DNA of 64,000 nucleotides from JAKZVK01 sp965261065 (GCA_965261065.1 OZ253444.1:124001-188000); one strand, 5' to 3'; shown: positions 51,780-60,670, counted from the first letter of the stretch. Program-made: numbers and translations. The notes: generated from the letters alone by a model not told the origin.

Positions 51780-53384
51780 GTGAAACACCGCACCAAGGAA
51801 GCCCGGCAGATTGAAACCGACGTGGTTGTCGTCGGAGGAGGCGGCAGCGGCTTGGCCGCGGCGGTCGAGGCCTCGACTCACGGTGCCGCGGTAATGCTGG
51901 TCGAGAAGCGGCCTCAACTCGGCGGCACGACCGGCCTTGCTGTCGGGTCGTTCACGGCGGCCTGCACCTCGCTGCAACGCGCGGCGAACGTCGAGGACCG
52001 CACCACTTGGCACCAACAGGACATCGCTGAATTCACGCCCCATCGCGAACCAAAAAACAACACGGCCCTGCGAGCCTGGCTCGTCGACAACGCGGCCGAC
52101 ACGCTGGAGTGGCTGCGCGAGATGGGCGTCGAGTTCAGCGGCCCACACCCCGAGCCGCCCAACCGCCTGCCCCGGATGCACAACGTCGTGCCCAACGCCA
52201 AGATCTACATCTTCAGGCTGCAACGCCGGGCGCTACGTCAAGGGGTTGAGATCCTTGCCGGCTACGAGGCCGTCCGGCTCGCCAAGGATGCCAACGGCCG
52301 GGTCACCGGCATGAACGTACGCAGCGCGGAGGGCGAGTCCGCCACAATCCGAGCGCGCCGCGGCGTCATCCTTGCCGCGGGCGACTATTCGAGCGGTTCC
52401 ACGGTGAAGGCGGAATTCCTCGAAGCAGGCACCGCCGCCATCGAAGGCATCAACCCGCACTCCACCGGCGACGGCCATCGCCTGGCTCGAGAGGCGGGCG
52501 CGGCGCTCGTCAACATGGACGTGATCTACGGGCCCGAGATTCGTTTCGTCCCGCCGCCCGGAGATCCCTTTCAGCAACTGCTCCCGCCGTCGGGCGACGA
52601 GGCCGCCGGCCGAGCCTTCGACGCGCTCCGACCGAAAGCGGTCCAGGCAAGGGCGCAGGAACTGCTGTTCACATGGCAGCACCCCGAAGATGCGCTCTAT
52701 GAAAAGGGAGCCATCCTGGTCAACCGCAACGGCGAACGATTCGTGGACGAGACCGGGAATCCCGCAGCGGCTATTCCCCGGCAGCCCGGCAAGGTTGCCT
52801 ACGTGGTTTTCGATCAGGCGGTCACTGAGACGTTTTCGGCCTGGCCGAACTTCGTCTCCACCGCCCCGGAGATCGGCTACGCCTATGTCGAAGACTACCG
52901 CTTGCGTCGGCCCGACCTCTACCATGAGGCGCCAGGCGTCGCCGATCTGGCGTCAAAGCTGGGTATAAGCGGCGACGCGCTCAGCGAGACGATCGCCGCC
53001 TACAACCGCTCGGCGGCCGGCGCAGCGCAGGATCGGTTCGGGCGACCGCCGTCGGGTCATACCGTGAGCCGTCCCCCCTACTACGCTCTAGGCCCAGCCA
53101 AGGGTTGGATCGTGACGACCGAAGGCGGCGTATCCGTCGATGAGCGGATGCAGGCTCTTGACGCAGAGGGGAAGGTGGTCCCCGGGCTCTACGCAGCGGG
53201 CTCGAACGGGATGGGCGGTCTAATTCTCTGGAGCCACGGCCTGCACATCGCCTGGGCGCTCACCAGTGGCCGGCAGGCCGGGCGGCACGCGGCTCAGCGA
53301 CATCCAAACCAACCGAGCCGTGACCATAAGGGAGCGGTCCGGCACGAACCCTCACGCCACTTGAAGGTCTCTAGACCCCTCTAG
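51780..53384 (+). CDS. FAD-dependent oxidoreductase, fumarate reductase/ketosteroid dehydrogenase type
   Basis: 534 residues from GTG 51780. The dinucleotide-binding motif TDVVVVGGGGSGLAAAVEAS and MLVEKRPQLGGTTGLAVGSF open a FAD_binding_2 protein. RGVILAAGDYSSG and HSTGDGHRLAREAG belong to the FAD domain, and AAGSNGMGGLILWSHGLHIA near the C-terminus is the closing FAD motif. The substrate is unknown; relatives reduce or oxidise steroid-like or fumarate-like substrates. The last about 22 residues (SRDHKGAVRHEPSRHLKVS) are encoded by a dispersed repeat also found at 62139..62185, so the native stop was probably overwritten. Confidence 0.88.
   Translation: MKHRTKEARQIETDVVVVGGGGSGLAAAVEASTHGAAVMLVEKRPQLGGTTGLAVGSFTAACTSLQRAANVEDRTTWHQQDIAEFTPHREPKNNTALRAWLVDNAADTLEWLREMGVEFSGPHPEPPNRLPRMHNVVPNAKIYIFRLQRRALRQGVEILAGYEAVRLAKDANGRVTGMNVRSAEGESATIRARRGVILAAGDYSSGSTVKAEFLEAGTAAIEGINPHSTGDGHRLAREAGAALVNMDVIYGPEIRFVPPPGDPFQQLLPPSGDEAAGRAFDALRPKAVQARAQELLFTWQHPEDALYEKGAILVNRNGERFVDETGNPAAAIPRQPGKVAYVVFDQAVTETFSAWPNFVSTAPEIGYAYVEDYRLRRPDLYHEAPGVADLASKLGISGDALSETIAAYNRSAAGAAQDRFGRPPSGHTVSRPPYYALGPAKGWIVTTEGGVSVDERMQALDAEGKVVPGLYAAGSNGMGGLILWSHGLHIAWALTSGRQAGRHAAQRHPNQPSRDHKGAVRHEPSRHLKVSRPL
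53315..53361 (+). repeat. Dispersed repeat, copy inside the 3' end of the oxidoreductase gene
   Basis: 47 bp containing AAGGGAGCGGTCCGGCACGA. It matches 62139..62185 with two differences, and a shorter version lies at 62562..62593. At all three sites it is followed by CTCTA-, CCTA- or CTAG-rich sequence. Confidence 0.75.
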
Positions 53385-53390
53385 CCAAGC

Positions 53391-53924
53391 CTAGGGGTCA
53401 CCCCAGCGCAACAAGCGTCGATTGTTGATATCGCGGAACTCTCCCGTAGCGACGAGGACAAGGTCATAGATCTGCCCGACGAACAGGAATCCCCCGGTGA
53501 ACAGCCACAGAAGCCCGGTACCCACTTTGCCGACGTAGAAACGGTGGGCGCCGAGAAACCCGATCAACAAACACAGCAGGAAGGCAGCTAGGCGGCTGTG
53601 CTCGGACGCGTCGGCCGGCAGTGACGGCGAGGCTGTCGGAGCGGCACCTCGACCGACGTCTGACCCGCAAGCGTGGCAGAATCGGTCCTCGCGGTTCATC
53701 TCCGCTCCGCAGCGCACACAATGGACGACGGGGGGTGGCGGGCCGGAGCGTTTCTCGTCTGGCGCACTCGTCTCGAGAGGTTCCTGCGGAGCTTCCTCTC
53801 CCGAAGCGGGTTCGGCCGGAGACGGCTCGTCTGCTGCAGCGGGCGTTTCGAGGTCTTCCGCTTGAGGCTCTTGCCACTGCTGAGAATCAGTCTCTGAGGT
53901 GGGCTTCTGTTCGTCTGGCGTCAT
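53391..53924 (-). CDS. TM2-domain protein with zinc ribbon
   Basis: 177 residues. Residues 1-65 are disordered and Pro/Glu-rich, followed by a zinc ribbon (HCVRCGAEMNREDRFCHACG: two C-x-x-C pairs) and a C-terminal TM2 domain with two membrane helices (AAFLLCLLIGFLGAHRFYVG and LLWLFTGGFLFVGQIYDLVL). The GAHRFYVGK-x-x-TG motif is the family signature. Function unknown in bacteria. It ends 6 bp from the oxidoreductase stop (convergent). Confidence 0.9.
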   Translation of the reverse strand: MTPDEQKPTSETDSQQWQEPQAEDLETPAAADEPSPAEPASGEEAPQEPLETSAPDEKRSGPPPPVVHCVRCGAEMNREDRFCHACGSDVGRGAAPTASPSLPADASEHSRLAAFLLCLLIGFLGAHRFYVGKVGTGLLWLFTGGFLFVGQIYDLVLVATGEFRDINNRRLLRWGDP

Positions 53925-54010
53925 AGTCCGCTCTCACTGAGTTCTACGAATCCCCGCCGCCGATGTTCCCCCGCCACCCGGTCCCGCCGGCGACGCGGCC
54001 CGCTATAATT

Positions 54011-54490
54011 GTGGTCACTTTGCCGTACCTCGATTGGCTGGAAGAAGTGCTCGCCGGAAAGTTGGCGGCGAAACCCATCGGCGAGCCGGTTGCGCTGCGG
54101 GCGCACGTGCGGCTGACCAGTGACCATGGCCTGCTGATTCCGACCCTGGCCGCAACGGTGAAGGTCGTCAGCCGCTGGTTCGGCCAAAGCCCTCCCAAGC
54201 TGTACGCACAGGGCGGCGCCGAGCAGGGGCACGTCAGCGTTCTCGCCACATTTGCCGGCGGCCAGACTGCGCTGGTTGGCTCGGAGCTGATCCGCGACGC
54301 CGAGACCCCGCTAACCAGCGAAGCGTCAGTTCGGCTCCTTCTCGTAGGGAACCGGGGCACGATGGAGTTCGCGGACACCCCGGGCGCGGATACCTTGCCG
54401 GTCGATCTCGCCGTTTCCAGTGACCCCCAAACGCAGACGCTTGTCCGCGCCATCGAGCAATCGCTGAAAGAGGGCGGGCCCGTCGGCTAG
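54011..54490 (+). CDS. Hypothetical protein, faint similarity to Gfo/Idh/MocA C-terminal domain
   Basis: About 159 residues; the start is uncertain (GTG 54011 or TTG 54020; the frame is open further upstream). A TATAAT at 54003..54008 just ahead of these starts would suit a promoter giving a leaderless or near-leaderless transcript from TTG 54020. The part HVSVLATFAGGQTALVGSEL and VGNRGTMEFADTPG resembles the beta-sheet domain of Gfo/Idh/MocA oxidoreductases, but no NAD-binding domain is present. Function not assignable. Confidence 0.5.
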   Translation: MVTLPYLDWLEEVLAGKLAAKPIGEPVALRAHVRLTSDHGLLIPTLAATVKVVSRWFGQSPPKLYAQGGAEQGHVSVLATFAGGQTALVGSELIRDAETPLTSEASVRLLLVGNRGTMEFADTPGADTLPVDLAVSSDPQTQTLVRAIEQSLKEGGPVG

Positions 54491-54759
54491 TTAATCTTTT
54501 GTATTGCAAGACGCCTCCGTCATCCTTGCTTGGCTGAAGTCAACTAGCGTAGCGAAGGGACGAGGCCCTCGCTATCGAAACCCTTTGCTATCGAAACACG
54601 GCTGCGGGCCGTCTAATTGATTTGTTGTTCCGCGGCGCGAATCCTCGCGACTTCTGGGCCGCGTGGCCCACGAAACCGCGGTTCGTCCAACCGCATCCAA
54701 TGGATTGAAAGTATCAAATCCAACTCAGTGTCAGAAGGCTGTTTGAAGGAGACGTCAAA

Positions 54760-56274
54760 ATGAAAGCCCGTCACGCCAAGATCAGTGTGTGGAGTGTTTT
54801 CGGCATCGCGGTTACCGCCTTTGTGTTGGCCACGTCGGTGGCCGGGTATCTCGTGGCCGACCCCGGCTTCGCAGGCGCCAAGGGAGCGATTCCGGCACTC
54901 GCGCCGGCTGGACCAGTCGCGGGTAGCGGCGAACTGCCCGCCTCGGGCACGTTTGCGCCCATCGTCGAAAAGACCGCACCTGCCGTGGTAAGTATTGAAG
55001 TGTCCAAGGTCGTCAGTGCTTCAGAAGGGCCGATGCGGTTCCCGTTTTTCGGGCCGCGTGGACCGCGCCACCCCCCGGACGAAGGCGCACCCGAACGCCG
55101 CCGTCGCGGGTCGGGATCGGGCGTGATCATCAGCGAAGACGGATACATCGTCACGAACCACCACGTCATCGACGGCGCCGGCGACATTCGCGTCCGTCTC
55201 AATGACCGGCGTGAGTTCGACGCGACGGTAGTCGGAGCGGACGCAAAGACCGACGTGGCGGTGCTCAAGGTTGATGCTTCCGGCCTGCCGGTACTCCCGC
55301 TGGGCAACTCTGACAACGTCGCGATCGGCGACATCGTGCTGGCCATCGGCAACCCCTTCGGCATCGGACAGACGGTCACGATGGGTATCGTCGGCGCAAC
55401 CGGCCGCAGAGGACTTCACATCGAAGACTACGAGGACTTCATACAAACCGACGCCGCGATCAATCCCGGCAACTCGGGCGGAGCGCTCGTGAATACCCGT
55501 GGCGAGTTGATAGGCATCAATACGGCTATCCTGGCGCGCGGCGGTGGCGGCAACCAGGGCGTCGGGTTCGCCGTACCGGTCAACATGGCCCATCGCGTGA
55601 TGACACAGCTCGCCGAAACCGGCCGTGTTGCCCGCGGGTATCTCGGTGTCCGCATCCAACCGGTGACACCGAAGATGGCGAAGCTATTGCGCGCGCCCGA
55701 GACGCGTGGCGCCGTGGTCGGCTCGGTGCAACCCGATTCGCCCGCCGATAAAGCCGGACTGCAACACGGCGACGTCATCTTCGGTATGGATCAGAAACGG
55801 TTCGAAGACGCCCGGCACTTGCGGCTCAGCATCGCGTCGATGTCGCCAGGCAGCGAGGTAGCACTGCTAGTCTGGCGTGACGGCAACGAGATGCGGCTGC
55901 CCGCGACGTTGGGTGAGCTTCCCGAGGATGGCCGGCCGATGGCGCGGCCCAGCGGCGGGACCAGCTCGTTGCGCGGCCTGTCGGTCGACGAGCTGACACC
56001 TCAGATCGGAGAGCGGCTAGGCCTTCCGCCCGACGCCGAGGGAGTGATCATCGCCGGCGTGCGCCCGGGTAGTCCGGCGACGCAGGCCGGGTTGCAGCGC
56101 GGCGACGTGATTCAAGAGGTGGCGCGCCAACCGGTTCGCACGGTGTCGGAGTTTCGCCAGGCCGTCGGCCGAGCCGGTGCTGTTGCTCATCGTGCGCGAC
56201 GGCAATCCCCTGTTCATCGTCGTCGAAGCAAGCTGATTACGGTTTCGATTTCTCGCCCAACCGGCCGGGAGTAG
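54760..56274 (+). CDS. DegP/HtrA-type periplasmic serine protease, C-terminal frameshift
   Basis: ATG 54760 follows AAGGAGACG. Signal-anchor (about 10-31), then a trypsin-like protease with the triad His in YIVTNHHVIDGAG, Asp in DAKTDVAVLK and Ser in AINPGNSGGALVN. PDZ1 (about 290-375, GYLGVRIQPVTPKM) and PDZ2 (about 405-475, GVIIAGVRPGSPATQAGLQR) follow. Near 56170 the conserved PDZ2 end shifts frame: PVLLLIVRDGNPLFIVVEAS with a TGA at 56234..56236 is readable in another frame, whereas the open frame gives a basic nonconserved tail to 56274. The catalytic part is unaffected. Role: envelope protein quality control. Confidence 0.9.
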   Translation: MKARHAKISVWSVFGIAVTAFVLATSVAGYLVADPGFAGAKGAIPALAPAGPVAGSGELPASGTFAPIVEKTAPAVVSIEVSKVVSASEGPMRFPFFGPRGPRHPPDEGAPERRRRGSGSGVIISEDGYIVTNHHVIDGAGDIRVRLNDRREFDATVVGADAKTDVAVLKVDASGLPVLPLGNSDNVAIGDIVLAIGNPFGIGQTVTMGIVGATGRRGLHIEDYEDFIQTDAAINPGNSGGALVNTRGELIGINTAILARGGGGNQGVGFAVPVNMAHRVMTQLAETGRVARGYLGVRIQPVTPKMAKLLRAPETRGAVVGSVQPDSPADKAGLQHGDVIFGMDQKRFEDARHLRLSIASMSPGSEVALLVWRDGNEMRLPATLGELPEDGRPMARPSGGTSSLRGLSVDELTPQIGERLGLPPDAEGVIIAGVRPGSPATQAGLQRGDVIQEVARQPVRTVSEFRQAVGRAGAVAHRARRQSPVHRRRSKLITVSISRPTGRE

Positions 56275-56500
56275 ACGCTGCCTCCGCTCCCGGCCGGCTT
56301 GTTTCGGGCCCGGGCGTATCCGTGCCGACCCACCGCAGCGGAGCCGGGGATGGAAATCCACGGTTGCCACGAACTCGCGTCCGCGGTCAGCGCAGTCGCG
56401 CCTGATCCATCCCCAAATGGGAGGGCGTTAGCCCCGGCACGAACGTCTCAACCCACCGCGTGCGCATCCCCTCTCTGCGATAATCTCTTGGCATTGTGCG

Positions 56501-56932
56501 ATGGACGACTCCCTGCTCAACCTCGCCGGTTTGCTGCTCGGTCTCCTGTTGACCCTGGCCGGCTTGGCGCTCGGTGCCCTGATGGTGGCGGGCACGTGGA
56601 AGATGTTCGTCAAGGGCGGGCAGCCGGGCTGGGGAATCTTCGTTCCCATTTACAACTGCCTGTTGATGGTTCGCATCGTGGGTATGCCGGATTGGACATT
56701 GCTGCTCTTCTTGGTCCCAGTCATCAGCCTGGCCTTCCATATCATCGTGTCACTCGAGTTGGCGAAACGGTTTCACCAAACGACGGCGTTCACCGTGGGA
56801 CTGATTCTGCTGCCCACGATCTTCTGGGCGGTGCTCGGGTTCGGGAAGGCCGAGTATTCGCCGCTAACGACCGCGGCGGCCGGGAACACCGGCGGTCGGG
56901 CCTCCGAATTCCAGGGGAGCCAACACGAGTGA
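56501..56932 (+). CDS. DUF5684-like small membrane protein
   Basis: 143 residues, ATG 56501. Three to four membrane segments (LAGLLLGLLLTLAGLALGAL, WTLLLFLVPVISLAFHIIVS, FTVGLILLPTIFWAVLGFG) and the characteristic WKMFVKGGQPGWGIFVPIYN loop (G-x-x-G-W-x-x-x-x-P-x-Y/F-N), shared with DUF5684/signal-peptidase-associated membrane proteins. Function unknown. ISKra4 copy 2 lies 82 bp downstream. Confidence 0.78.
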   Translation: MDDSLLNLAGLLLGLLLTLAGLALGALMVAGTWKMFVKGGQPGWGIFVPIYNCLLMVRIVGMPDWTLLLFLVPVISLAFHIIVSLELAKRFHQTTAFTVGLILLPTIFWAVLGFGKAEYSPLTTAAAGNTGGRASEFQGSQHE

Positions 56933-57038
56933 CGGCTCGAGGATCGTCGCTCAATGGAACGCTTGTCGCCACATTCACGGCCCCAAGGCGTTTCATCGCT
57001 TCACCTGGCCGAGTGGGTGTGCGACAAATTTGTGAGAC

Positions 57039-58328
57039 TCAGGCCGCGCGAGCGCGATTCTCCCAGTAGTCGTCGAAGCGGTTGCTGAGCCGTGCGCAAC
57101 GCAAAGCCGTGATAGCGTTCGCGCCGCGCACGCTCCAGAACATGCCCGAGCGCTTCAACCGACTCGCAATGACGGTGCGGCAACCCGCCTCGATCACGCC
57201 TGAGCCCACAAACAAGCCCTGCCGGCGAAACTCGCCGTAACGCATGCGCTCCGCATGGCGCTGGAAGTAGTCCGCCTCCAGCGCCAGCGGATGCGCCAAC
57301 TCCGGGTCGTCGGTTTCGATCTCGCGCAGCGCAGTGACGAGTTGCTCGATGCGCCCCGCGTCGAGCTTTTTCTGCATGCGCCGCGCCCAACCGCGGAGGC
57401 GCTTTTGTTGTTGGGGAAACAGTTTCGACGCCAGCTCCCACAGATGTTCGCGAGCGTGATACAAGTCGACGATCTCGATCGCGCCGGGAAAGTATTCGTG
57501 CGAAAGATTCCAGATCCAGCCCGCACCGTCGCCAAGCACGACCTTCTTGCGCGCCCGACTCCAACCCCGTCGCCAAGCCTCGCTGTAAATGCGGCGTCCG
57601 AAGGCGGCGGCGTCCTCGATCGCGCCGGTGTAGCTGGTCGAGTCTTCGTCGCGCACGGGACGGCCTTGTTCGTCGCAGCTTGTTTGCGTGAACACACAGC
57701 CGAGCTTGACCTCGCGCGTGCCGGCCGGGCCGCCGTCCTTACCCTTGCGGCCGGCCGTCTCGGCGGCGGTGACAGGTACGCCCGTGCCGTCCATCTCGAT
57801 GTAGAGAATCGGAGTTTCAGGTCCTGACATCGCAGGAAGCTCCAGCGGTACGGCGCGCGCGATCGCGGCTTGTTCTTCGCTGGCGACATCTTCTCCGATC
57901 GCCTCGGCTTCGCGCTCGACAGCCTTGGCGGTCAGCCGCACTCCGGCCAACTCGTCGAGCAACGCGCGACCGCGATCGAACGACGTCTCGGAGCCGACCA
58001 GCGCCGTCATGCGGCGCACGCCTGGCGAATACTACGTCGCTTTGACGGCCAGCTCTTGGTCGTGCGGCGCGAAGCCTTTGCCGCAGCGGCTGCAGTGATA
58101 GTACGGCCGTTCGACGACGACCTCGCCCAGCATCGTGACGAGCTTCTTCGGCCGCCGACCGGCGTAGCGCGCTGGCGAGCCGCAGGCGCAGGGCTGCTGC
58201 GATTCGCCGGCCGCGTCTTCGTTCAACAGCGTCTCGAGCAAGACAGCGCCGGCTTGATGCAGCGCGTCGCGCGTCGCCTGTTCGACGGCTTCGAGGTCGA
58301 GCGACCCGCGCTTGCGCCTCTCACACAA
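57039..58328 (-). pseudogene. ISKra4 transposase copy 2, amber-interrupted
   Basis: Identical in layout to copy 1 but a TAG at 58032..58034 (copy 1 has CAG, Gln, in KATQYSPG) cuts the protein after about 98 residues of the separate frame. The downstream 326-residue frame restarting at MRRMTALVG keeps the DDE residues but lacks the zinc-ribbon region. A Tyr-to-Cys change (LRCARLSNRF) is also visible. The copy could still move in trans using the copy 1 enzyme. Confidence 0.92.
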
Positions 58329-58354
58329 GACGACCCGTAGCAGCCTCCCTACTT

Positions 58355-58753
58355 CTACGGCGACTTCTTGCTGGATCGCCTCGGCCGTTTTTTTTCCTGC
58401 GGACTCAGCTCGGTGTCCTCGGCGACGGGGCGCAAGCGGCAGATCTGTTCGTTGACTTCGAGCAGTTGTCGGCTCAGCTCCCGGAAGCGGTGAAAAGCCT
58501 CAACTTCGCGTTGCGCTTTGCGCCGCTGGGCGGGCGAGGAAAAGGTCTCACTCACGGTCTTGCCGTTGACCTTCCTGGTCAGGCGGTAGTTCGGGCCATG
58601 AGCGGGCTGGCCGGGCTGATGGCAGCGGCAGGACGGTTTGCCGCAGCGGCCGCTGACAGCGCTGATGGATCCGCTGCGGAAGTCTCCTAGATCGAGAATC
58701 CGAGCGAGGATGGCCTTTCGTTGACGTTCGAGCGCGACGAGAGATTCGGGCAT
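58355..58753 (-). CDS. DUF6788-like accessory protein of ISKra4 copy 2
   Basis: 132 residues, identical to the copy 1 protein except for Thr in place of Ile in VNGKTVSETF. The CGKPSCRC cluster, the basic tail and the A8 run (58388..58395) are intact. The frameshift fusion made from this copy would end at the amber codon. Confidence 0.88.
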   Translation of the reverse strand: MPESLVALERQRKAILARILDLGDFRSGSISAVSGRCGKPSCRCHQPGQPAHGPNYRLTRKVNGKTVSETFSSPAQRRKAQREVEAFHRFRELSRQLLEVNEQICRLRPVAEDTELSPQEKKRPRRSSKKSP

Positions 58754-58896
58754 AGTACGCCTCCTTTCCTAACATATCACTACGTAAGGATCAGCACGCA
58801 AAAAAGGGGAACCCGCAAATCATCACTTTCTTGTCGCGCACCCTGGCCGAGTTGTGATCCGAAACCGGTTTCGCTAAGCTGACCGATTCCAAGCTC

Positions 58897-59991
58897 ATGC
58901 ACCTGTCCGAACTCGATACACCGGCGTTGCTCATTGACCTCGACCGCATGGAGGGGAACCTGCGGCGCGTGGCCGACTACGCCGCGGAGCACCAGTTCCG
59001 TCTTCGTCCGCACACCAAGACCCACAAGAACCCGGCGATCGCGCGCATGCAGCTTGACCTGGGCGCGGTAGGTATGGCGGTGGCAAAGGTGGGCGAGGCC
59101 GAGGTGATGCTCGAAACCGAGACGCCTGATCTGCTGGTGGCCTATCCGATCGTGGGCGCGTCCAAGCTGAAGCGCCTGATGGAGGTTGCCAAGCAAACCA
59201 GCGTCACCGTCGCGCTGGATCACATCGACGTGGCCCGGCCGTTGTCGGAGGCCGCGCATGCTGCCGGCATCACCGTCGGCGTGCTGGCGGAAGCCAATAT
59301 CGGCATGGACCGTTGCGGCGTCCCGCCGGGAGACGAACTCGTCACGCTCGCCCGCCAGCTCTCCCGGCTGCCGAGCCTGCGCTTCGACGGCGTGGAGTTC
59401 TACTACGGCCACGTGTGGATGCTTCTGCCCGACGGCGAAGAGGAACTCCGAAAGGTCAACGAGCGCGTGCAACAGATTCGAGCGGACTTCGATCGCGCGG
59501 GCCTCGAACTCAAGATCATCAGCGGCGGCTCGACGCCGGCGCTGTATCACTCGCACAAGATCGAGGACATGAACGAGATCCGTCCCGGTACGTACGTCTT
59601 TAACGACGTGATGCAGGTGTGGGCCGGCTCGGCTGACTGGGACCAATGCGCGGTGACGATCATGGCGACGATCGTCTCGACAGCCCGCGAGGGGTTCGTC
59701 ATCGTCGACGGCGGGTCGAAGACCTTCACGTCCGACACTCGGCCTTTCATGGAGGAGATTACCTTCGGCCGCGTCACCGAAGCACCCGAGAGCCGCTTCT
59801 ACAAGATGAACGAGGAGCACGGCTACATCGAGTGGAGGGGCGGCTCGCCTACTCCCCGCATCGGCGACCGGGTCCGTATCATCCCTAACCATGTTTGTGC
59901 GGCCACCAACATGCACGAGCGGGTGTACGGGATTCGCGGTGACCAAGTAGAGCACGTGTGGGAGGTCAAGGGGCGTGGGAAGTTGCAATAA
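58897..59991 (+). CDS. D-threonine aldolase-like PLP enzyme
   Basis: 364 residues. Alanine-racemase-type N-terminal barrel with the PLP lysine in RLRPHTKTHKNPAIARMQ, GMAVAKVGEAEVM, and the phosphate-binding ISGGSTPALY, plus a C-terminal beta domain ending in IIPNHVCAATNMHERVYGI, which supplies the His/Cys metal ligands of metal-dependent D-threonine aldolases. It would cleave or dehydrate D-3-hydroxy amino acids. A RidA gene follows at 60284, and RidA proteins hydrolyse imine products of PLP enzymes, which fits a functional pair although nearly 300 bp of repeats lie between. Confidence 0.88.
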   Translation: MHLSELDTPALLIDLDRMEGNLRRVADYAAEHQFRLRPHTKTHKNPAIARMQLDLGAVGMAVAKVGEAEVMLETETPDLLVAYPIVGASKLKRLMEVAKQTSVTVALDHIDVARPLSEAAHAAGITVGVLAEANIGMDRCGVPPGDELVTLARQLSRLPSLRFDGVEFYYGHVWMLLPDGEEELRKVNERVQQIRADFDRAGLELKIISGGSTPALYHSHKIEDMNEIRPGTYVFNDVMQVWAGSADWDQCAVTIMATIVSTAREGFVIVDGGSKTFTSDTRPFMEEITFGRVTEAPESRFYKMNEEHGYIEWRGGSPTPRIGDRVRIIPNHVCAATNMHERVYGIRGDQVEHVWEVKGRGKLQ

Positions 59992-60082
59992 CTTTGGAAC
60001 CGCAGCAACCACCGACGAACACAGATACAGGTAAACCACGCCCTAGTAGCTCGTGGCAGAATCGAGAACAGCACCGGTCAAC

Positions 60083-60175
60083 ATGTAGGGGCACGGCATG
60101 CCGTGCCCGGCCTGACGCAACATGTAGGGTGTCGAACAGGCTTGGCAAGGAACGTTGCTTTTACCACAGGCTGCT
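60083..60175. repeat. Composite REP-like repeat, copy between aldolase and ridA
   Basis: ACATGTA then the palindrome GGGCACGGCATGCCGTGCCC (60089..60108), followed by TGTCGAACAGGCTTG and TTTTACCACAGGCTGCTAGC. The same order occurs on the minus strand at 3843..3947. Confidence 0.7.
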
Positions 60176-60283
60176 AGCGCTGAGATTTAAGATCCTCGAT
60201 CAACTTCGGCCGCGCTTGATCGCATCAGGGAGTGTTACTCAGTCTGTGTTCATCCGTGGTTTCCAAAGAAAGGGGTAGTTCTT

Positions 60284-60670
60284 ATGATTGAACGCATCAT
60301 GGCGCCCGGCGGACCATCGCCGCGCGGTCCTTATTCTCACGCCGTTCGGGCGGGGGACTTTATCTTTGTTTCCGGTCAGGCGGCGCTTGATCCGGCGACG
60401 AATACATCGGTACCCGGCACCGTAGCCGCGGAGACCCATCAGACCATCAAGAATATTCAGTCGATTCTCCAAGCGGCGGGCGCGGACTTGAGCGACGTCG
60501 TCAAGTGCTCGGTCTTCCTGGCCGACATCCGGGACTTCGCGGAGATGAACCAAGTCTACGAGGAGTACTTCGGGCAAGCCAAACCGGCCCGTACCACGGT
60601 CAACGCTCTCCTGCCGGCCCAAGGCCTCAAGGTCGAAATCGACTGCATCGCCTATAAGCCCGCCGGCTAA
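60284..60670 (+). CDS. ridA: RidA family enamine/imine deaminase
   Basis: 128 residues, full length. GPYSHAVRAGDFIFVSGQAA (substrate-cavity Tyr and Gly), NIQSILQAAGADLSDVVKCS and KPARTTVNALLPAQGLKVEI, with the Arg that binds the carboxylate and the late Glu. It hydrolyses reactive enamine/imine intermediates such as 2-aminoacrylate in the cytoplasm. No clear Shine-Dalgarno beyond AAAGGGG at about 60269..60275. It follows the D-threonine aldolase-like gene. Confidence 0.92.
   Translation: MIERIMAPGGPSPRGPYSHAVRAGDFIFVSGQAALDPATNTSVPGTVAAETHQTIKNIQSILQAAGADLSDVVKCSVFLADIRDFAEMNQVYEEYFGQAKPARTTVNALLPAQGLKVEIDCIAYKPAG

Larger units (their letters stand above)
57015..58843 (-). mobile_element. 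ISKra4-type element, copy 2 (inverted, transposase broken)
   Basis: 1829 bp, the same length as copy 1 and nearly identical, in opposite orientation. It is flanked by its own target duplication TGGCCGAGT (57006..57014 and 58844..58852), showing an independent insertion rather than segmental duplication. Few base differences from copy 1 are visible. Confidence 0.95.

Noticed and set aside
24414..58034. TAG recoded as glutamine in this organism
   Set aside because: Two Gln-to-TAG changes are suggestive, but TAG is the ordinary stop of solid genes here (for example 6809, 28738 and 53384), so two independent nonsense mutations are simpler.
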